Assembly: GCA_045629005.1 (NCBI GenBank)
Contig: JAZQQJ010000016.1
Location: 1 to 28,820 of the forward strand
Reading direction: 5' to 3'
Length of the DNA stretch: 28,820 bases
From: RGIG3528 sp045629005
GTDB lineage: Bacteria > Bacillota > Clostridia > Lachnospirales > Lachnospiraceae
The position numbers were made by a program, and so were the translations under genes. Below the pieces are notes generated by a model, which did not search any database, had not been told where the DNA came from, and saw nothing but the letters and a program-made list of their open reading frames with translations. How positions within the stretch are numbered: position 1 is the first letter of the stretch; each line of letters opens with the position of its first letter. Shown here piece by piece: positions 21,010 to 28,820 of the stretch.

Positions 21010-22029
21010 TTATCGATTTTGCATAGCCAGTTCTCTTCTTCCGACAATTATCCTGTGAAGGGCCAGATAACCTGACTTGCATATACAAAAGAATCCTTTT
21101 TTTATTAAGGCTTTAAAAAAGTTGTCCTTGCTATATTTTGAAAGCCCTATCAGTTTCCTCGCTATAGGTTTGTACTGCCTGTAGAGCTCATCGGCTTCCT
21201 TAATCTGAGCCGGATCCTGCAACCGCGTATAGGTTTTGTCAAGCAGGCTCGTTAAATAAAGAAATGCATTGTTATATGCAAGATACATTACCTTTTCGGA
21301 TGCGCCCGCCTTTTTCAGATACTCAATTTCATCAAGATGCGCATGCGCAAGATAAAAGTTTTTATAACCAAACTTTGTTCTTGTAATGCTTCCCGGAGTT
21401 TCCCTCCAGTTATAAATCTTTTTTTCCGATGCAAAAATGCGTTTGCATTTGCCAAGCACCTTCCAAAGCACGCCTACATCTTCGTTAATCTTCCCTTCCG
21501 GGAATCTGATATCTTCAAATATCTCTTTTCGATACAGCTTGCTCCAGGCAACAATATAGAACATATCGATATAGCGGCTTTCCCAAAATTCTTCCTCTGA
21601 AATAAGGCCTTCTTTATGTGCATATTTTCCCGGTTTGATTTCCGAAAACTCGTTTCCTTTAAGATCGACTCTTCTGCCTCTGGCAACAACCATATCCGCG
21701 TCAGCCTTTTTTGCACAGAAAACCAGGTGCTCAATTGCGTCACGTTCCCAAAAATCATCGCTGTCAATCATTGCAATATAATCGCCTGTGGCAATATCAA
21801 GCGCAGCATTTCTTGCAGAGCTGAGGCCGCCGTTCTTCTTGTGGATAACGATTATTCTGGAGTCTTTTTCAGCCCATTCGTCAAGAATCTTCCCGGAATT
21901 ATCCGGTGAACCGTCATCAACCGCAATTATCTCCAGCTCGCGATAGGTCTGGTTTACAACGCTGTCAATGCATGCATCCAAAAAAGCCTCAACATTATAA
22001 ACAGGAATTATTACCGATACCTTTTCCAT
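21010..22029 (-). CDS. Glycosyltransferase family 2 (GT-A fold)
   Basis: A 339-residue protein starting with the GT2 signature VSVIIPVYNVEAFLDACIDS. VDDGSPDNS (38-45) binds the nucleotide, NGGLSSARNAAL (66-77) follows, and DSDD (89-92) is the metal-binding DxD. The C-terminal ~100 residues include a basic, amphipathic tail that may bind the membrane. It probably adds a sugar to a cell-wall, capsular or teichoic polymer. It sits 19 nt after the alpha/beta hydrolase and 19 nt before Dabb. No other polysaccharide genes are adjacent. The donor and acceptor are unknown. Confidence 0.92.
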   Translation of the reverse strand: MEKVSVIIPVYNVEAFLDACIDSVVNQTYRELEIIAVDDGSPDNSGKILDEWAEKDSRIIVIHKKNGGLSSARNAALDIATGDYIAMIDSDDFWERDAIEHLVFCAKKADADMVVARGRRVDLKGNEFSEIKPGKYAHKEGLISEEEFWESRYIDMFYIVAWSKLYRKEIFEDIRFPEGKINEDVGVLWKVLGKCKRIFASEKKIYNWRETPGSITRTKFGYKNFYLAHAHLDEIEYLKKAGASEKVMYLAYNNAFLYLTSLLDKTYTRLQDPAQIKEADELYRQYKPIARKLIGLSKYSKDNFFKALIKKGFFCICKSGYLALHRIIVGRRELAMQNR

Positions 22030-22048
22030 TCTTCGCCCCTAACGAAAA

Positions 22049-22948
22049 TCAAAACAAGTTCAAAACAAATTTGCTAATTATCTCGGTATATTCTTCCGGC
22101 TTTTCAAACCATGACAAGTGCGCACTGTTCATAAGCATCTCAAGTTTTCCGGCACGGGTATTTTTATTGAAATAGTCCTGCTCATATTTTCCGCAAGTCA
22201 TGTCGTATTCACCGACAATAAGAAGTTGCGGTTTATTTATATCCTTCAGATAAGGCAGATATTCGCCGTAGAAATCATCAGATTCAAATATCTTCTTTCT
22301 GAATGCGGCAAATCTGCCCCAGCATACAGCCTCAACGCCCGGATCATCAAGATGCGTATTCAGATAATCCATATATCTGTCGTTTTCGATAACATGACAG
22401 AATCGGCTCAGTGCATCGTCAAAAGGAATTGCCAGTGCCTTTTCAAAGGCTTCCCTCGGCATAATTCCATCGCCCATAATGCTTTCGCATTGTTTAATCT
22501 CTTCGGTCATATTGTTCTGTCTGAAGTACGGAAGCGTCGCAGCTGCCATAGCTCGGGAAGTATACAGCGCACTCCACATCGGATTGTCATAAATCACCGC
22601 ATCCGTGCTCTCCGGATACTTGTGAGCATAAACAAGCGCAAGCATTCCTCCGAACGAGTGCCCGAGCGGAATCCAACTCTTTACACCCAGTTCGATGCGC
22701 ATCTTTTCGATTAAATCGACGTGGAACATAACGCCCGCATCTTCGGATTCGTTAAGCGCATCAGAACGGAACACTCCGTACTGATCAAAGCTTATAACAT
22801 GAAACTTTTTTCCAAGCTGTTTGGCCTGATAATTATATGACAGGCAGCTTTCACCCGGGCCCCCATGCATATATACAAGCGTCGGCTTGTTTCCCACTCC
22901 ATGCTCCTCATAGTAGATCTGTTTTCCACGTACATTTACAAATGCCAT
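22049..22948 (-). CDS. Alpha/beta hydrolase, proline iminopeptidase-like (S33)
   Basis: A 299-residue cytoplasmic enzyme. HGGPG (28-32) is the oxyanion-hole motif and GHSFGG (96-101) gives the nucleophile S98. The likely acid is the Asp of GEYDMTCG and the likely base the His of NSAHLSWFEKP near the C-terminus. Both motifs fit the S33 proline iminopeptidase group, but the usual DQRG(S/C)G is replaced by DQYGVFRS, so substrate specificity may differ. AAAAGGGGA precedes the ATG. It is the second gene of the operon, 21 nt after the 889-aa protein. Confidence 0.9.
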   Translation of the reverse strand: MAFVNVRGKQIYYEEHGVGNKPTLVYMHGGPGESCLSYNYQAKQLGKKFHVISFDQYGVFRSDALNESEDAGVMFHVDLIEKMRIELGVKSWIPLGHSFGGMLALVYAHKYPESTDAVIYDNPMWSALYTSRAMAAATLPYFRQNNMTEEIKQCESIMGDGIMPREAFEKALAIPFDDALSRFCHVIENDRYMDYLNTHLDDPGVEAVCWGRFAAFRKKIFESDDFYGEYLPYLKDINKPQLLIVGEYDMTCGKYEQDYFNKNTRAGKLEMLMNSAHLSWFEKPEEYTEIISKFVLNLF

Positions 22949-22969
22949 GATTTTGTCCCCTTTTTCTTC

Positions 22970-25639
22970 TTAAAACTCTTCCTCCAGGAAATCGATGCTG
23001 AATGACAAATACTCGTTTTCTATTTCCGTGGATTTATTTTCACTCGTCTTTTCATCCGGATGTGTCGGATCATAAGGATACGAAAGGGTTTCGGTGCTGT
23101 TTATTTCATTCTTTCCGTTTCCGTACAGTGCCGGGAATTCAATTTCGAGGTATAACAGCTTTGATGAACGGCTTACGGTAGCCTGCGCGCTACCCGTTCC
23201 GGTAACTTTGACCATCATATTGGAAGAGTAACTGCCGCTCGAATAGCATGTATATTTTTGTCCGCCTACCGAGAAGCTTCCCTTCTCAACATCACTCCAA
23301 GTCTCCGAAGTGTGGTAATTTATTGTGGCTGTCAGCGAAACTGCATTTTCCGTCAGGACTTCGGTAGCGGGCTTCAGTGAAGATATTGTAGCCGTAACGT
23401 CCCAGCCATCACCTGACGCAGAGCCGGTCACACTATATGTACCATCCTTTGAAACAGTAACAATTGTATCTTTAAAAGCCTCTGTAAGATAATAATTTAC
23501 ACTGCTGTCCGGACTTTTGAACGAACCTGAAGAACTGTAATTATACACACAAGGCGTTCCTACAACCAATCCTGTATCATCTCCACCAAGGGGTTTATCA
23601 TCCTCAAGTCCAAGATAAATCACCGTGTTTTCACGATCAACTGTAAAATCCTTGGCAAATAACACATTCCCATCACGGTCCTTTACGGCAATGCGAGTCG
23701 GCCACTCAGCCATCACAAACGAGTATACCGTGCATTCTGCCTTGTAGCCTGTCTTTTCAGAGAATACAATGCCTGTCTCCTTATGATTTTTAGGCTCCTC
23801 AAGAACAAAGCTGCACCCTTCATACTGCTCTGTTCCTTCAAGGGTAAAGGTAATCGTTTTATTCAACTGCTTTTCAAGCTCGGTTGACGACTGTACAACG
23901 CCGTCCAGCAGTTTTGTTTTTGAGTCCTTAACGACATTCTCAATGTAAGGCTTGAGCCTCTTATAAAGCTCCTTCTGATACCTCTCGACGTATTCCTTTC
24001 TGTCAGCCTCGGAAGGTTCTTCATAATTATCTTTCAAGCTGCTGAAACCAAGCACACCATACGGTGTTTCCTCAAGGAATTTCTCAAAAGCCTTCTTATC
24101 CTTTACAAACTTATTGAAGAAAACAGAGGTGTACTGACGGATGAGTGACTCAATAGCAGTCGGAACCGCCTTAAAATCATAATGGTTTGAAATGTAATTC
24201 AAAGGTTCATACCAATCGGCATATTCACTCGTTGCAGAAGATTTGAGGCGCATCTCATCATACTGCATTGTGCTGTTCTTTACGTCCTCATAGTTCTTGT
24301 CATCACGGTAATTATAGCCGCATACGCCCTTCAGAATGTCCGTATTCATCTTGTACGTAATATAATTATCGGAGAACTCTCTGTAAGCGTATTCTGCGGC
24401 ACTTTTCGTGTCATTGTAATTAAAAGCTTCAAACTTATCGTAAATAAATATGCCCACGGAAATTGTTGAGCATACAGCTGACACAGGGCCACCCGCAGCA
24501 GTTCCGATTGCACCGAGCGCAAGCGATTCGAGCTCGGACTTGCAATCCTTGAACGTCTTAACAAAGTCCTCTGTCTGATAAAGCTTAATCATCACCTTGG
24601 TAACACTCATTATGTCGCCAAATGCCCCAAGCGCATCGGAAACGCTCTTTACAACAGACGAATCACCTGCAAGGCTCACTAAAATGTCTGTGCTCTCGGC
24701 AACATCCGAAGAAACACCGATGCCTTCAAGTGCACTTGTAAGAAAATCGTTCTTGGAACGTTTTTCCAAATCCTCAATAGTCTTCGCAGTACCGTTATCG
24801 ACCTCCTGCCTTAAAAGCTTGTGGTTGATTGTAACATACTGCTTGTACGGATTTCCTTCCGGGTCGTCATATACACCGAAAATACCGCTCTCGCTCTTTA
24901 TAAGCGCATTTATTTTGCTTCGGAAAACCGCATAGGTCGAAAAATGATTTGTCGTGAAGGTCAGATTACCGTTGCCGTCAACATCACTCCACTTAAGCTC
25001 CCACTCCCCGGTATCCTCGTTGAAATACTGCAGGAAGACATCCTCGCCCCAGGACGTGTCATAAGGCACAGTAATCTCAACATTGGACGCGAATTGCCTC
25101 ATATCCTCAAGAGAAAAATCGTACACAAGTGCCTCGTAGGAATCATCGCTCTTTACGCCCACTTCACGCACTTCAAGAGTCATTTCCTCCTCGCCCAGAT
25201 TGAACTCGCCAAAGTCCACGCTGACACCGTTTGAAAGTTCAACTCTGTTGTTTGTGCCGCTCACATTAGCGCAAACAGGCTCAATGCTCAAATCCGACTT
25301 AGAGATGGCGATATCGGACAGCCCGCTCTGCCAAATCTCAGACGAATCCGCAAACGAGTCCTCAAAAAAGCCTTCGTTATCATTTTTCTTATCATCTGTC
25401 TTTTCGGTTGTCTTTCCAACGATTCCGTCATCAAACTTTTTCTCTTCCTTCTTCAGGAAAAAGCCCGGATTAACAAAGCCTACCCTGTATACGCCTATAA
25501 TCAGCGCCACAATAAGCAGAAAGCATAGAAAACGCTTAAAGCCGCCCTTTTTCTTCTTGGCAGCAGCCTGCGCCTTCTCTTCCTGTTCTTTTGCTTTTCT
25601 GAGTTCGTTCTGTTTAATGAATTCTTCGGTTTTGTTCAT
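22970..25639 (-). CDS. Large N-terminally anchored extracytoplasmic protein of unknown function
   Basis: An 889-residue protein. Residues 1-35 are charged, coiled-coil-like and cytoplasmic. Residues about 36-52 are a single membrane helix. After a Lys/Asp-rich linker, residues about 110-245 are a beta-sandwich with SVDFGEFNLGEEEMTLEVRE, VEITVPYDTSW, YFNEDTGEWELKW and NHFSTYAVF, a pattern seen in clostridial surface proteins. Residues about 245-600 are helical, with a Gly/Ala-rich hydrophobic stretch near 375-405 (LALGAIGTAAGGPVSAVCS). Residues about 600-889 are two or more beta domains rich in Ser/Tyr. No sortase motif is seen. AAAGGAACC precedes the ATG. It is the first gene of a four-gene operon. 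I do not recognise a family. Confidence 0.8.
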   Translation of the reverse strand: MNKTEEFIKQNELRKAKEQEEKAQAAAKKKKGGFKRFLCFLLIVALIIGVYRVGFVNPGFFLKKEEKKFDDGIVGKTTEKTDDKKNDNEGFFEDSFADSSEIWQSGLSDIAISKSDLSIEPVCANVSGTNNRVELSNGVSVDFGEFNLGEEEMTLEVREVGVKSDDSYEALVYDFSLEDMRQFASNVEITVPYDTSWGEDVFLQYFNEDTGEWELKWSDVDGNGNLTFTTNHFSTYAVFRSKINALIKSESGIFGVYDDPEGNPYKQYVTINHKLLRQEVDNGTAKTIEDLEKRSKNDFLTSALEGIGVSSDVAESTDILVSLAGDSSVVKSVSDALGAFGDIMSVTKVMIKLYQTEDFVKTFKDCKSELESLALGAIGTAAGGPVSAVCSTISVGIFIYDKFEAFNYNDTKSAAEYAYREFSDNYITYKMNTDILKGVCGYNYRDDKNYEDVKNSTMQYDEMRLKSSATSEYADWYEPLNYISNHYDFKAVPTAIESLIRQYTSVFFNKFVKDKKAFEKFLEETPYGVLGFSSLKDNYEEPSEADRKEYVERYQKELYKRLKPYIENVVKDSKTKLLDGVVQSSTELEKQLNKTITFTLEGTEQYEGCSFVLEEPKNHKETGIVFSEKTGYKAECTVYSFVMAEWPTRIAVKDRDGNVLFAKDFTVDRENTVIYLGLEDDKPLGGDDTGLVVGTPCVYNYSSSGSFKSPDSSVNYYLTEAFKDTIVTVSKDGTYSVTGSASGDGWDVTATISSLKPATEVLTENAVSLTATINYHTSETWSDVEKGSFSVGGQKYTCYSSGSYSSNMMVKVTGTGSAQATVSRSSKLLYLEIEFPALYGNGKNEINSTETLSYPYDPTHPDEKTSENKSTEIENEYLSFSIDFLEEEF

Positions 25640-25705
25640 GGTTGGTTCCTTTCAAAGTTCCGGAGATATATGATTTCTGTCAGTTTTTGTAGTAATAATT
25701 ATCCG

Positions 25706-25719
25706 GTATATTGATATAC
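25706..25719. promoter_or_regulatory. 14-bp perfect palindrome before the 889-aa gene
   Basis: GTATAT-TG-ATATAC lies about 65 bp upstream of the ATG and 20 bp after the serine hydrolase stop codon. It may be an operator; no clear -35/-10 pair could be fixed around it. Confidence 0.35.
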
Positions 25720-25738
25720 TATTCACCTGAATCGTGCC

Positions 25739-26908
25739 CTACAGCATAATTCCGTTAACCACCGCACGTACTCTGTGATGATGGTAGAGTTCTTCATTCG
25801 GGCGCATATTGTGCATATACGCAACGGAGAATTTCTCAATAGGATCTGCCTCGACCCAAATGCCGGTGCCGCCGGTCCAGCCAAAATTGCCGATGTGGCC
25901 GTTGTGACCGTACTTCTGCGTCATGAGTGTACGGAAGCCAAGACCGTAGCCGTAGCCCGCAAGATAATCATTTTCAAAATCCGTAAGCTGAACGGGGCCA
26001 AGCTGGTTCTCGTGAAGCATTGCCACTGTGCCTGCTCCAAGGAACTTCTTACCCTTGTAGGTTCCTCCGTTGGCAAGCATCTGCATAAATACCGCAAAAT
26101 CATGCGCGCTTATAAGAAGATTCGGGCGTGCTCCCGCAGGAACCTTGTCAGGGTCAAGCATTGAGAAATCAGACGTTGCCTCAAACTCCCCCGGCCCCTT
26201 CTTCGCATAGTTTGTTACAATTCTGTCTTTATTCCAAGGACGTGCGAATGTATCTGCATCCTCGAGTTCAAGAGAATCGATAAGTCGGTCCTTGAAAACC
26301 TCTCTTAACGGCTTACCCTCAAAGGTTTCAACGAGAACGCCGGTAATCTCCGAGCCAAATCCATACAGCCAGTGCGAACCGGGCTCAAACATAACAGGAA
26401 CATTCGACATTGCCTTTACTTCCTCGGCAATCGTTGTCGGCCCCTTCTTCAGGAGCTCTTCCATCTGCTTGCTCATTGCAGCAAGCGTAGGCGTTGAAGG
26501 ATTGATGGCGGGCATCATGCAGTAAGGCAGACCGCACATCATTGCAACCGCATCACGTATTGTAATAGGCTTTTCAAGCGGCTCCGTATCGATCTCACCA
26601 TTCGGGCGTCTAATGTATTTTCGTGTGTTCTTCCACTCCGGAAGGTAGTAGTAAAGCGGGTCGCTGAATAAAAACTTCCCCTCTTCAAAAATCATTCCGA
26701 GGATTGCATATGTGAAAAGCTTCGTAGTCGAAGCCTGACTGAACATGCTGTGAACATCCACCTTTTTGCCATCAGCAATGTTTGCGAAGCCCGCTTCACC
26801 ATGATAAATAAGCTCGTCGCCCTGCATTACGGCAACAGCACAACCGGGGTTTGTCCCCTGCTCAACAAACGTTTTCAAAAGATTATCAAGTCTTGTAAAG
26901 TCCTTCAT
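25739..26908 (-). CDS. Serine hydrolase of the class C beta-lactamase fold
   Basis: A 389-residue protein without signal peptide. The SxxK motif is S60-T-T-K63 in FSQASTTKLF. The Tyr motif is probably in HWLYGFGSE near residue 185, and the third motif is the HNGHIGNFGWTGGTG region near 343. This fold includes esterases, D-amino-acid peptidases and beta-lactamases; the cytoplasmic location and lack of a KTG box argue for an esterase/peptidase-type activity. The ATG at 26908 has GGGGAGGCG upstream; the longer frame adds 10 residues without a site. It follows the DUF6508 gene after 41 nt. Confidence 0.88.
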   Translation of the reverse strand: MKDFTRLDNLLKTFVEQGTNPGCAVAVMQGDELIYHGEAGFANIADGKKVDVHSMFSQASTTKLFTYAILGMIFEEGKFLFSDPLYYYLPEWKNTRKYIRRPNGEIDTEPLEKPITIRDAVAMMCGLPYCMMPAINPSTPTLAAMSKQMEELLKKGPTTIAEEVKAMSNVPVMFEPGSHWLYGFGSEITGVLVETFEGKPLREVFKDRLIDSLELEDADTFARPWNKDRIVTNYAKKGPGEFEATSDFSMLDPDKVPAGARPNLLISAHDFAVFMQMLANGGTYKGKKFLGAGTVAMLHENQLGPVQLTDFENDYLAGYGYGLGFRTLMTQKYGHNGHIGNFGWTGGTGIWVEADPIEKFSVAYMHNMRPNEELYHHHRVRAVVNGIML

Positions 26909-26949
26909 AATTAACGCCTCCCCGAAGATGACTTGCAAAAAATCTATAA

Positions 26950-27270
26950 TTACCTCTTGCAGCTAATTTCCTTAAGTCTCTGCATTAATCTCAGCAAGTC
27001 TCCCGACTCAACATAGCTTGCAATATGCCCATCGCAGAACCTCTCACCACGTGAAATGAAAGTAAGCATTGTTGCAATTTCTTTCTCTTTCATCTGTTCA
27101 ATGGGCTTGTCTTTAATCTTCTCATAGTTCGCAGAATAATTCATGTCAAACTTAAGCAAGCCCAGCGCACTCATTATCTCGTTCCCATAAACCGGATACG
27201 GATCAAATTCTACTGTTTTGTTGTTTTCAAGATATTCGATAATTGAATCTAGTTTCTCTGTATCAATCAT
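26950..27270 (-). CDS. DUF6508-like protein
   Basis: A 106-residue soluble protein, mostly helical. The C-terminal LTFISRGERFCDGHIASYVESGDLLRLMQRLKEI matches the DUF6508 pattern (Arg-x-Glu-Arg-Phe, then Asp-Gly, then a Glu and a Leu-rich helix). The function is unknown. GAGGAAA lies before the ATG. It precedes the serine hydrolase on the same strand. Confidence 0.75.
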   Translation of the reverse strand: MIDTEKLDSIIEYLENNKTVEFDPYPVYGNEIMSALGLLKFDMNYSANYEKIKDKPIEQMKEKEIATMLTFISRGERFCDGHIASYVESGDLLRLMQRLKEISCKR

Positions 27271-27304
27271 GATATTTCCTCGTTATACTCTACAACATGC
27301 ACGC

Positions 27305-27427
27305 CTATGGGATTATGTTCAACCACTGCAGCACGCACCTGTAGGATTATTGTTAGTCACCGCAGCACGCCCACCTGTAGGATTTTGGGCAATCACCACC
27401 GCACGCACCTGTAGGATTTTGGGCAAC
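27305..27427. repeat. 34-36-bp tandem repeat (CACGCACCTGTAGGATTTTGGG)
   Basis: GTAGGATT and its variant TATGGGATT occur near 27306, at 27341, 27377 and 27411, so the period is 34-36 bp and is not exact, unlike the 51/54/63-bp families. It lies between the 180-aa gene stop and the DUF6508 gene start. Confidence 0.75.
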
Positions 27428-27437
27428 AAATTAGGTG

Positions 27438-27980
27438 TTATTTATCAGCAATGTTTTCCAGGAGCTCAACAACCTCATTAACTGCTTTCCAGCCACCATC
27501 AGGCACCTTACGGTCAGAGTTAAACGATACAGACGCCCCATCAAGATAATATACAGAAACGGAAGTTGTTTCCGCATCCAACGCAAACTCTTCCCTGCGA
27601 GGCAAATCATTTCCAAATTGCCTTACGCCTGCCGCTCCAAGGATATTCATTATATTTTCAAACACATCCGACGGCACCGTGTAAGTCTTCTTCACCGTCT
27701 TGGAGCCATTGCCCTCGCACCTTTCAACAGTGAGCTTGTCATTCTCCAAATAAAGGACATAGCTTGCACCAAGCTCACCACCGCCACGCTGATATGTAAA
27801 GCTTTGAATTGCATACGGATTAATCATTCCGTCACCATCAAGAACATGTATGTCTCCACCAAACGGTTTCACATCTCCACCCTGATTACTTTTTCCAAAA
27901 AACAGTTTCCACATAAATACCCCCAATGCTACTAAACCAATTACCACAATAACAACTATAATAATCCTGCTTTTCGTCAT
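27438..27980 (-). CDS. Membrane-anchored hypothetical protein
   Basis: A 180-residue protein with one N-terminal helix (residues about 5-27) and an external domain of about 140 residues. The domain has FTYQRGGGELGASYVLYLEND near residue 61 and RREEFALDAETTSVSVYYLDG near 130, which suggests a beta-sheet with a helix between. Secreted or sensing function cannot be assigned. GGAG is about 11 nt upstream and a GGGTTAGGT stretch lies directly before the ATG. It is followed by a repeat and then the DUF6508 gene. Confidence 0.7.
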   Translation of the reverse strand: MTKSRIIIVVIVVIGLVALGVFMWKLFFGKSNQGGDVKPFGGDIHVLDGDGMINPYAIQSFTYQRGGGELGASYVLYLENDKLTVERCEGNGSKTVKKTYTVPSDVFENIMNILGAAGVRQFGNDLPRREEFALDAETTSVSVYYLDGASVSFNSDRKVPDGGWKAVNEVVELLENIADK

Positions 27981-28068
27981 ACCTAACCCTGCTCCTTAAT
28001 AATCTGACCGGCAACACCCGCATACTGCTCACACGCTTTCAACATCTAATTCACAAGACACTTCTTAT

Positions 28069-28120
28069 GCCTATTAGGGCCACAAATCATGGTGCCATTC
28101 CATTGCCTATTAGGGCCAAA
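28069..28120. repeat. 36-bp direct duplication (GCCTATTAGGGCC)
   Basis: GCCTATTAGGGCC occurs at 28069 and 28105, 36 bp apart, upstream of the 180-aa gene. The two copies contain GGCC half-sites that could form a small hairpin with each other. Confidence 0.65.
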
Positions 28121-28237
28121 TTGTGCAGTATTTACACGATGTTTATTAGCCTTATTTACAATGCCAGGCTGTTGCTCGTCATATTTACATTTTATAAGCA
28201 TTGTAACAGATTTTGTCACATTATGAAATAAAAAAAG

Positions 28238-28258
28238 CATGCCCTGTAAGTAGGCATG
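28238..28258 (-). terminator. Terminator for minus-strand transcription out of the right-hand arrays
   Basis: CATGCC (28238-28243) and GGCATG (28253-28258) form a 6-bp stem. On the minus strand it is followed by C and a run of seven T (28236-28230). It implies a transcript that enters from beyond the right edge and reads through both arrays. Confidence 0.65.
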
Positions 28259-28570
28259 ACTAGCTTAATTTCACTTTTTCAATTTTAGTCACACAAAATC
28301 CAGCCATTTTCTCAGGTCTTGACTAGCTAATTTTCATTTTTTCGATTTTAGTCACACAAAATCCAGCCATTTCCTCAGGTCTCGACTAGCTAATTTTCAT
28401 TTTTTTGATTTTAGTCACACAAAATCCGGCCATTTTCTCAGGTCTCGACTAGCTATTTTTCATTTTTTCGATTTTAGTCACACAAACTGCCACTTTTCTC
28501 AAGGAATTTGACTAGCTAATTTTCATTTTTTCAATTTTAGTCACACAAACTGCCACTTTTTCTAAGAAAT
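28258..28570. repeat. 63-bp tandem stem-loop array, GACTAG family
   Basis: Five units with GACTAG at 28258, 28321, 28384, 28447 and 28510, exactly 63 bp apart. GACTA and TAGTC bound a 33-nt element (with AATTTTCATTTTTTCGATTT inside), followed by ACACAAA and a 30-bp spacer. Spacers of units 1-3 (AATCCAGCCATTT) differ from those of units 4-5 (CTGCCACTTTT). A sixth, decayed unit may begin near 28573. No frame is open through it. Confidence 0.92.
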
Positions 28571-28620
28571 CGGCTCTTGCTACGATATTGCTTACGGAGA
28601 AATGTGCCACGGATACTTTT

Positions 28621-28820
28621 TTATCCGTAAGGCCTGCCACTATCTCTACGGATAAAAATGCTTCTTACTTGCTTTTATCCGTAAGGCCTGCCACTACCAC
28701 TACGGATAAATTAGCTTCTCTCTTGCTTTTATCCGTAAGGCCTGCCACTACCACTACGGATAAATTAGCTTCTCTCTTGCTTTTATCCGTAAGGCCTGCC
28801 ACTACCACTACGGATAAATT
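28621..28820. repeat. 54-bp tandem stem-loop array, TTATCCGTA family, open at the right edge
   Basis: TTATCC begins at 28621, 28675, 28729 and 28783, exactly 54 bp apart. TACGGATAAA and TTTATCCGTA bound a 37-nt element with a 10-bp perfect stem, followed by a 17-bp spacer (AGGCCTGCCACTACCAC). The last two units are identical. Single older copies occur at 13231-13281 and 15353-15395. The array is cut by the window end. Confidence 0.92.

Noticed and set aside
25739..26908. Serine hydrolase as a beta-lactam resistance enzyme
   Set aside because: No signal peptide and no KTG box; the fold is shared by many esterases and peptidases.
28046..28240. Minus-strand 64-aa frame
   Set aside because: It covers the 36-bp duplication, lacks a ribosome binding site and has no recognisable domain.

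Overview
The window is 28.8 kb of moderate-to-low-GC bacterial DNA. AGGAGG-type ribosome binding sites, sigma-A-type promoters, many short membrane proteins with XRE regulators, CPBP proteases, an ECF S-component and a TM1266-type hydrogenase regulator all suggest an anaerobic member of the Clostridia, perhaps Lachnospiraceae or a relative. That placement is inference. I see no rRNA, tRNA, transposase, integrase or CRISPR array. About 28 protein genes are supported, most on the minus strand.

Layout. 1-2.3 kb: a stem-loop repeat array, a MATE exporter (+) and an orphan phage-nuclease-like protein. 2.3-3.5 kb: a divergent SOS-like pair, an XRE/S24 self-cleaving repressor (+) and an 87-aa partner (-), each with a strong promoter. 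3.5-5.2 kb: an acyltransferase-3/Nudix operon (-). 5.2-6.3 kb: a DUF4430 exported protein plus an ECF S-component (+). 6.4-10.6 kb: a six-hairpin-glycosidase-like protein, a DUF1294 protein, a HAD phosphatase with a gene relic behind it, and an orphan TM1266-like regulator. 10.4-15.1 kb: two XRE/membrane-protein pairs interleaved with two CPBP intramembrane proteases. The larger protease and its membrane-protein neighbour carry the same extracytoplasmic domain. 15.9-20.3 kb: VanZ-like, zinc-ribbon and a 947-aa membrane protein. 20.7-25.6 kb: a tight four-gene operon (889-aa anchored surface protein, alpha/beta hydrolase, GT2 glycosyltransferase, Dabb protein). 25.7-28.0 kb: a class C beta-lactamase-fold hydrolase, a DUF6508 protein and an anchored hypothetical protein.

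The most unusual feature is the intergenic DNA. Many gaps between operons hold short tandem repeats, and at least five unrelated sequence families share one design: a 33-39 nt inverted repeat plus a spacer, repeated with an exact period. The periods are 63 bp (three families), 54 bp (one family) and 51 bp (one family, at two loci 20 kb apart). Simpler repeats of 10, 12, 31, 34-36, 38, 39 and 51 bp fill other gaps. The 63- and 54-bp arrays run to the right edge of the window.

The best candidates for an undescribed system are these period-locked stem-loop arrays and the CPBP protease / shared-domain / XRE cluster at 10.4-15.1 kb. Protein assignments come from recalled family motifs, not searches.
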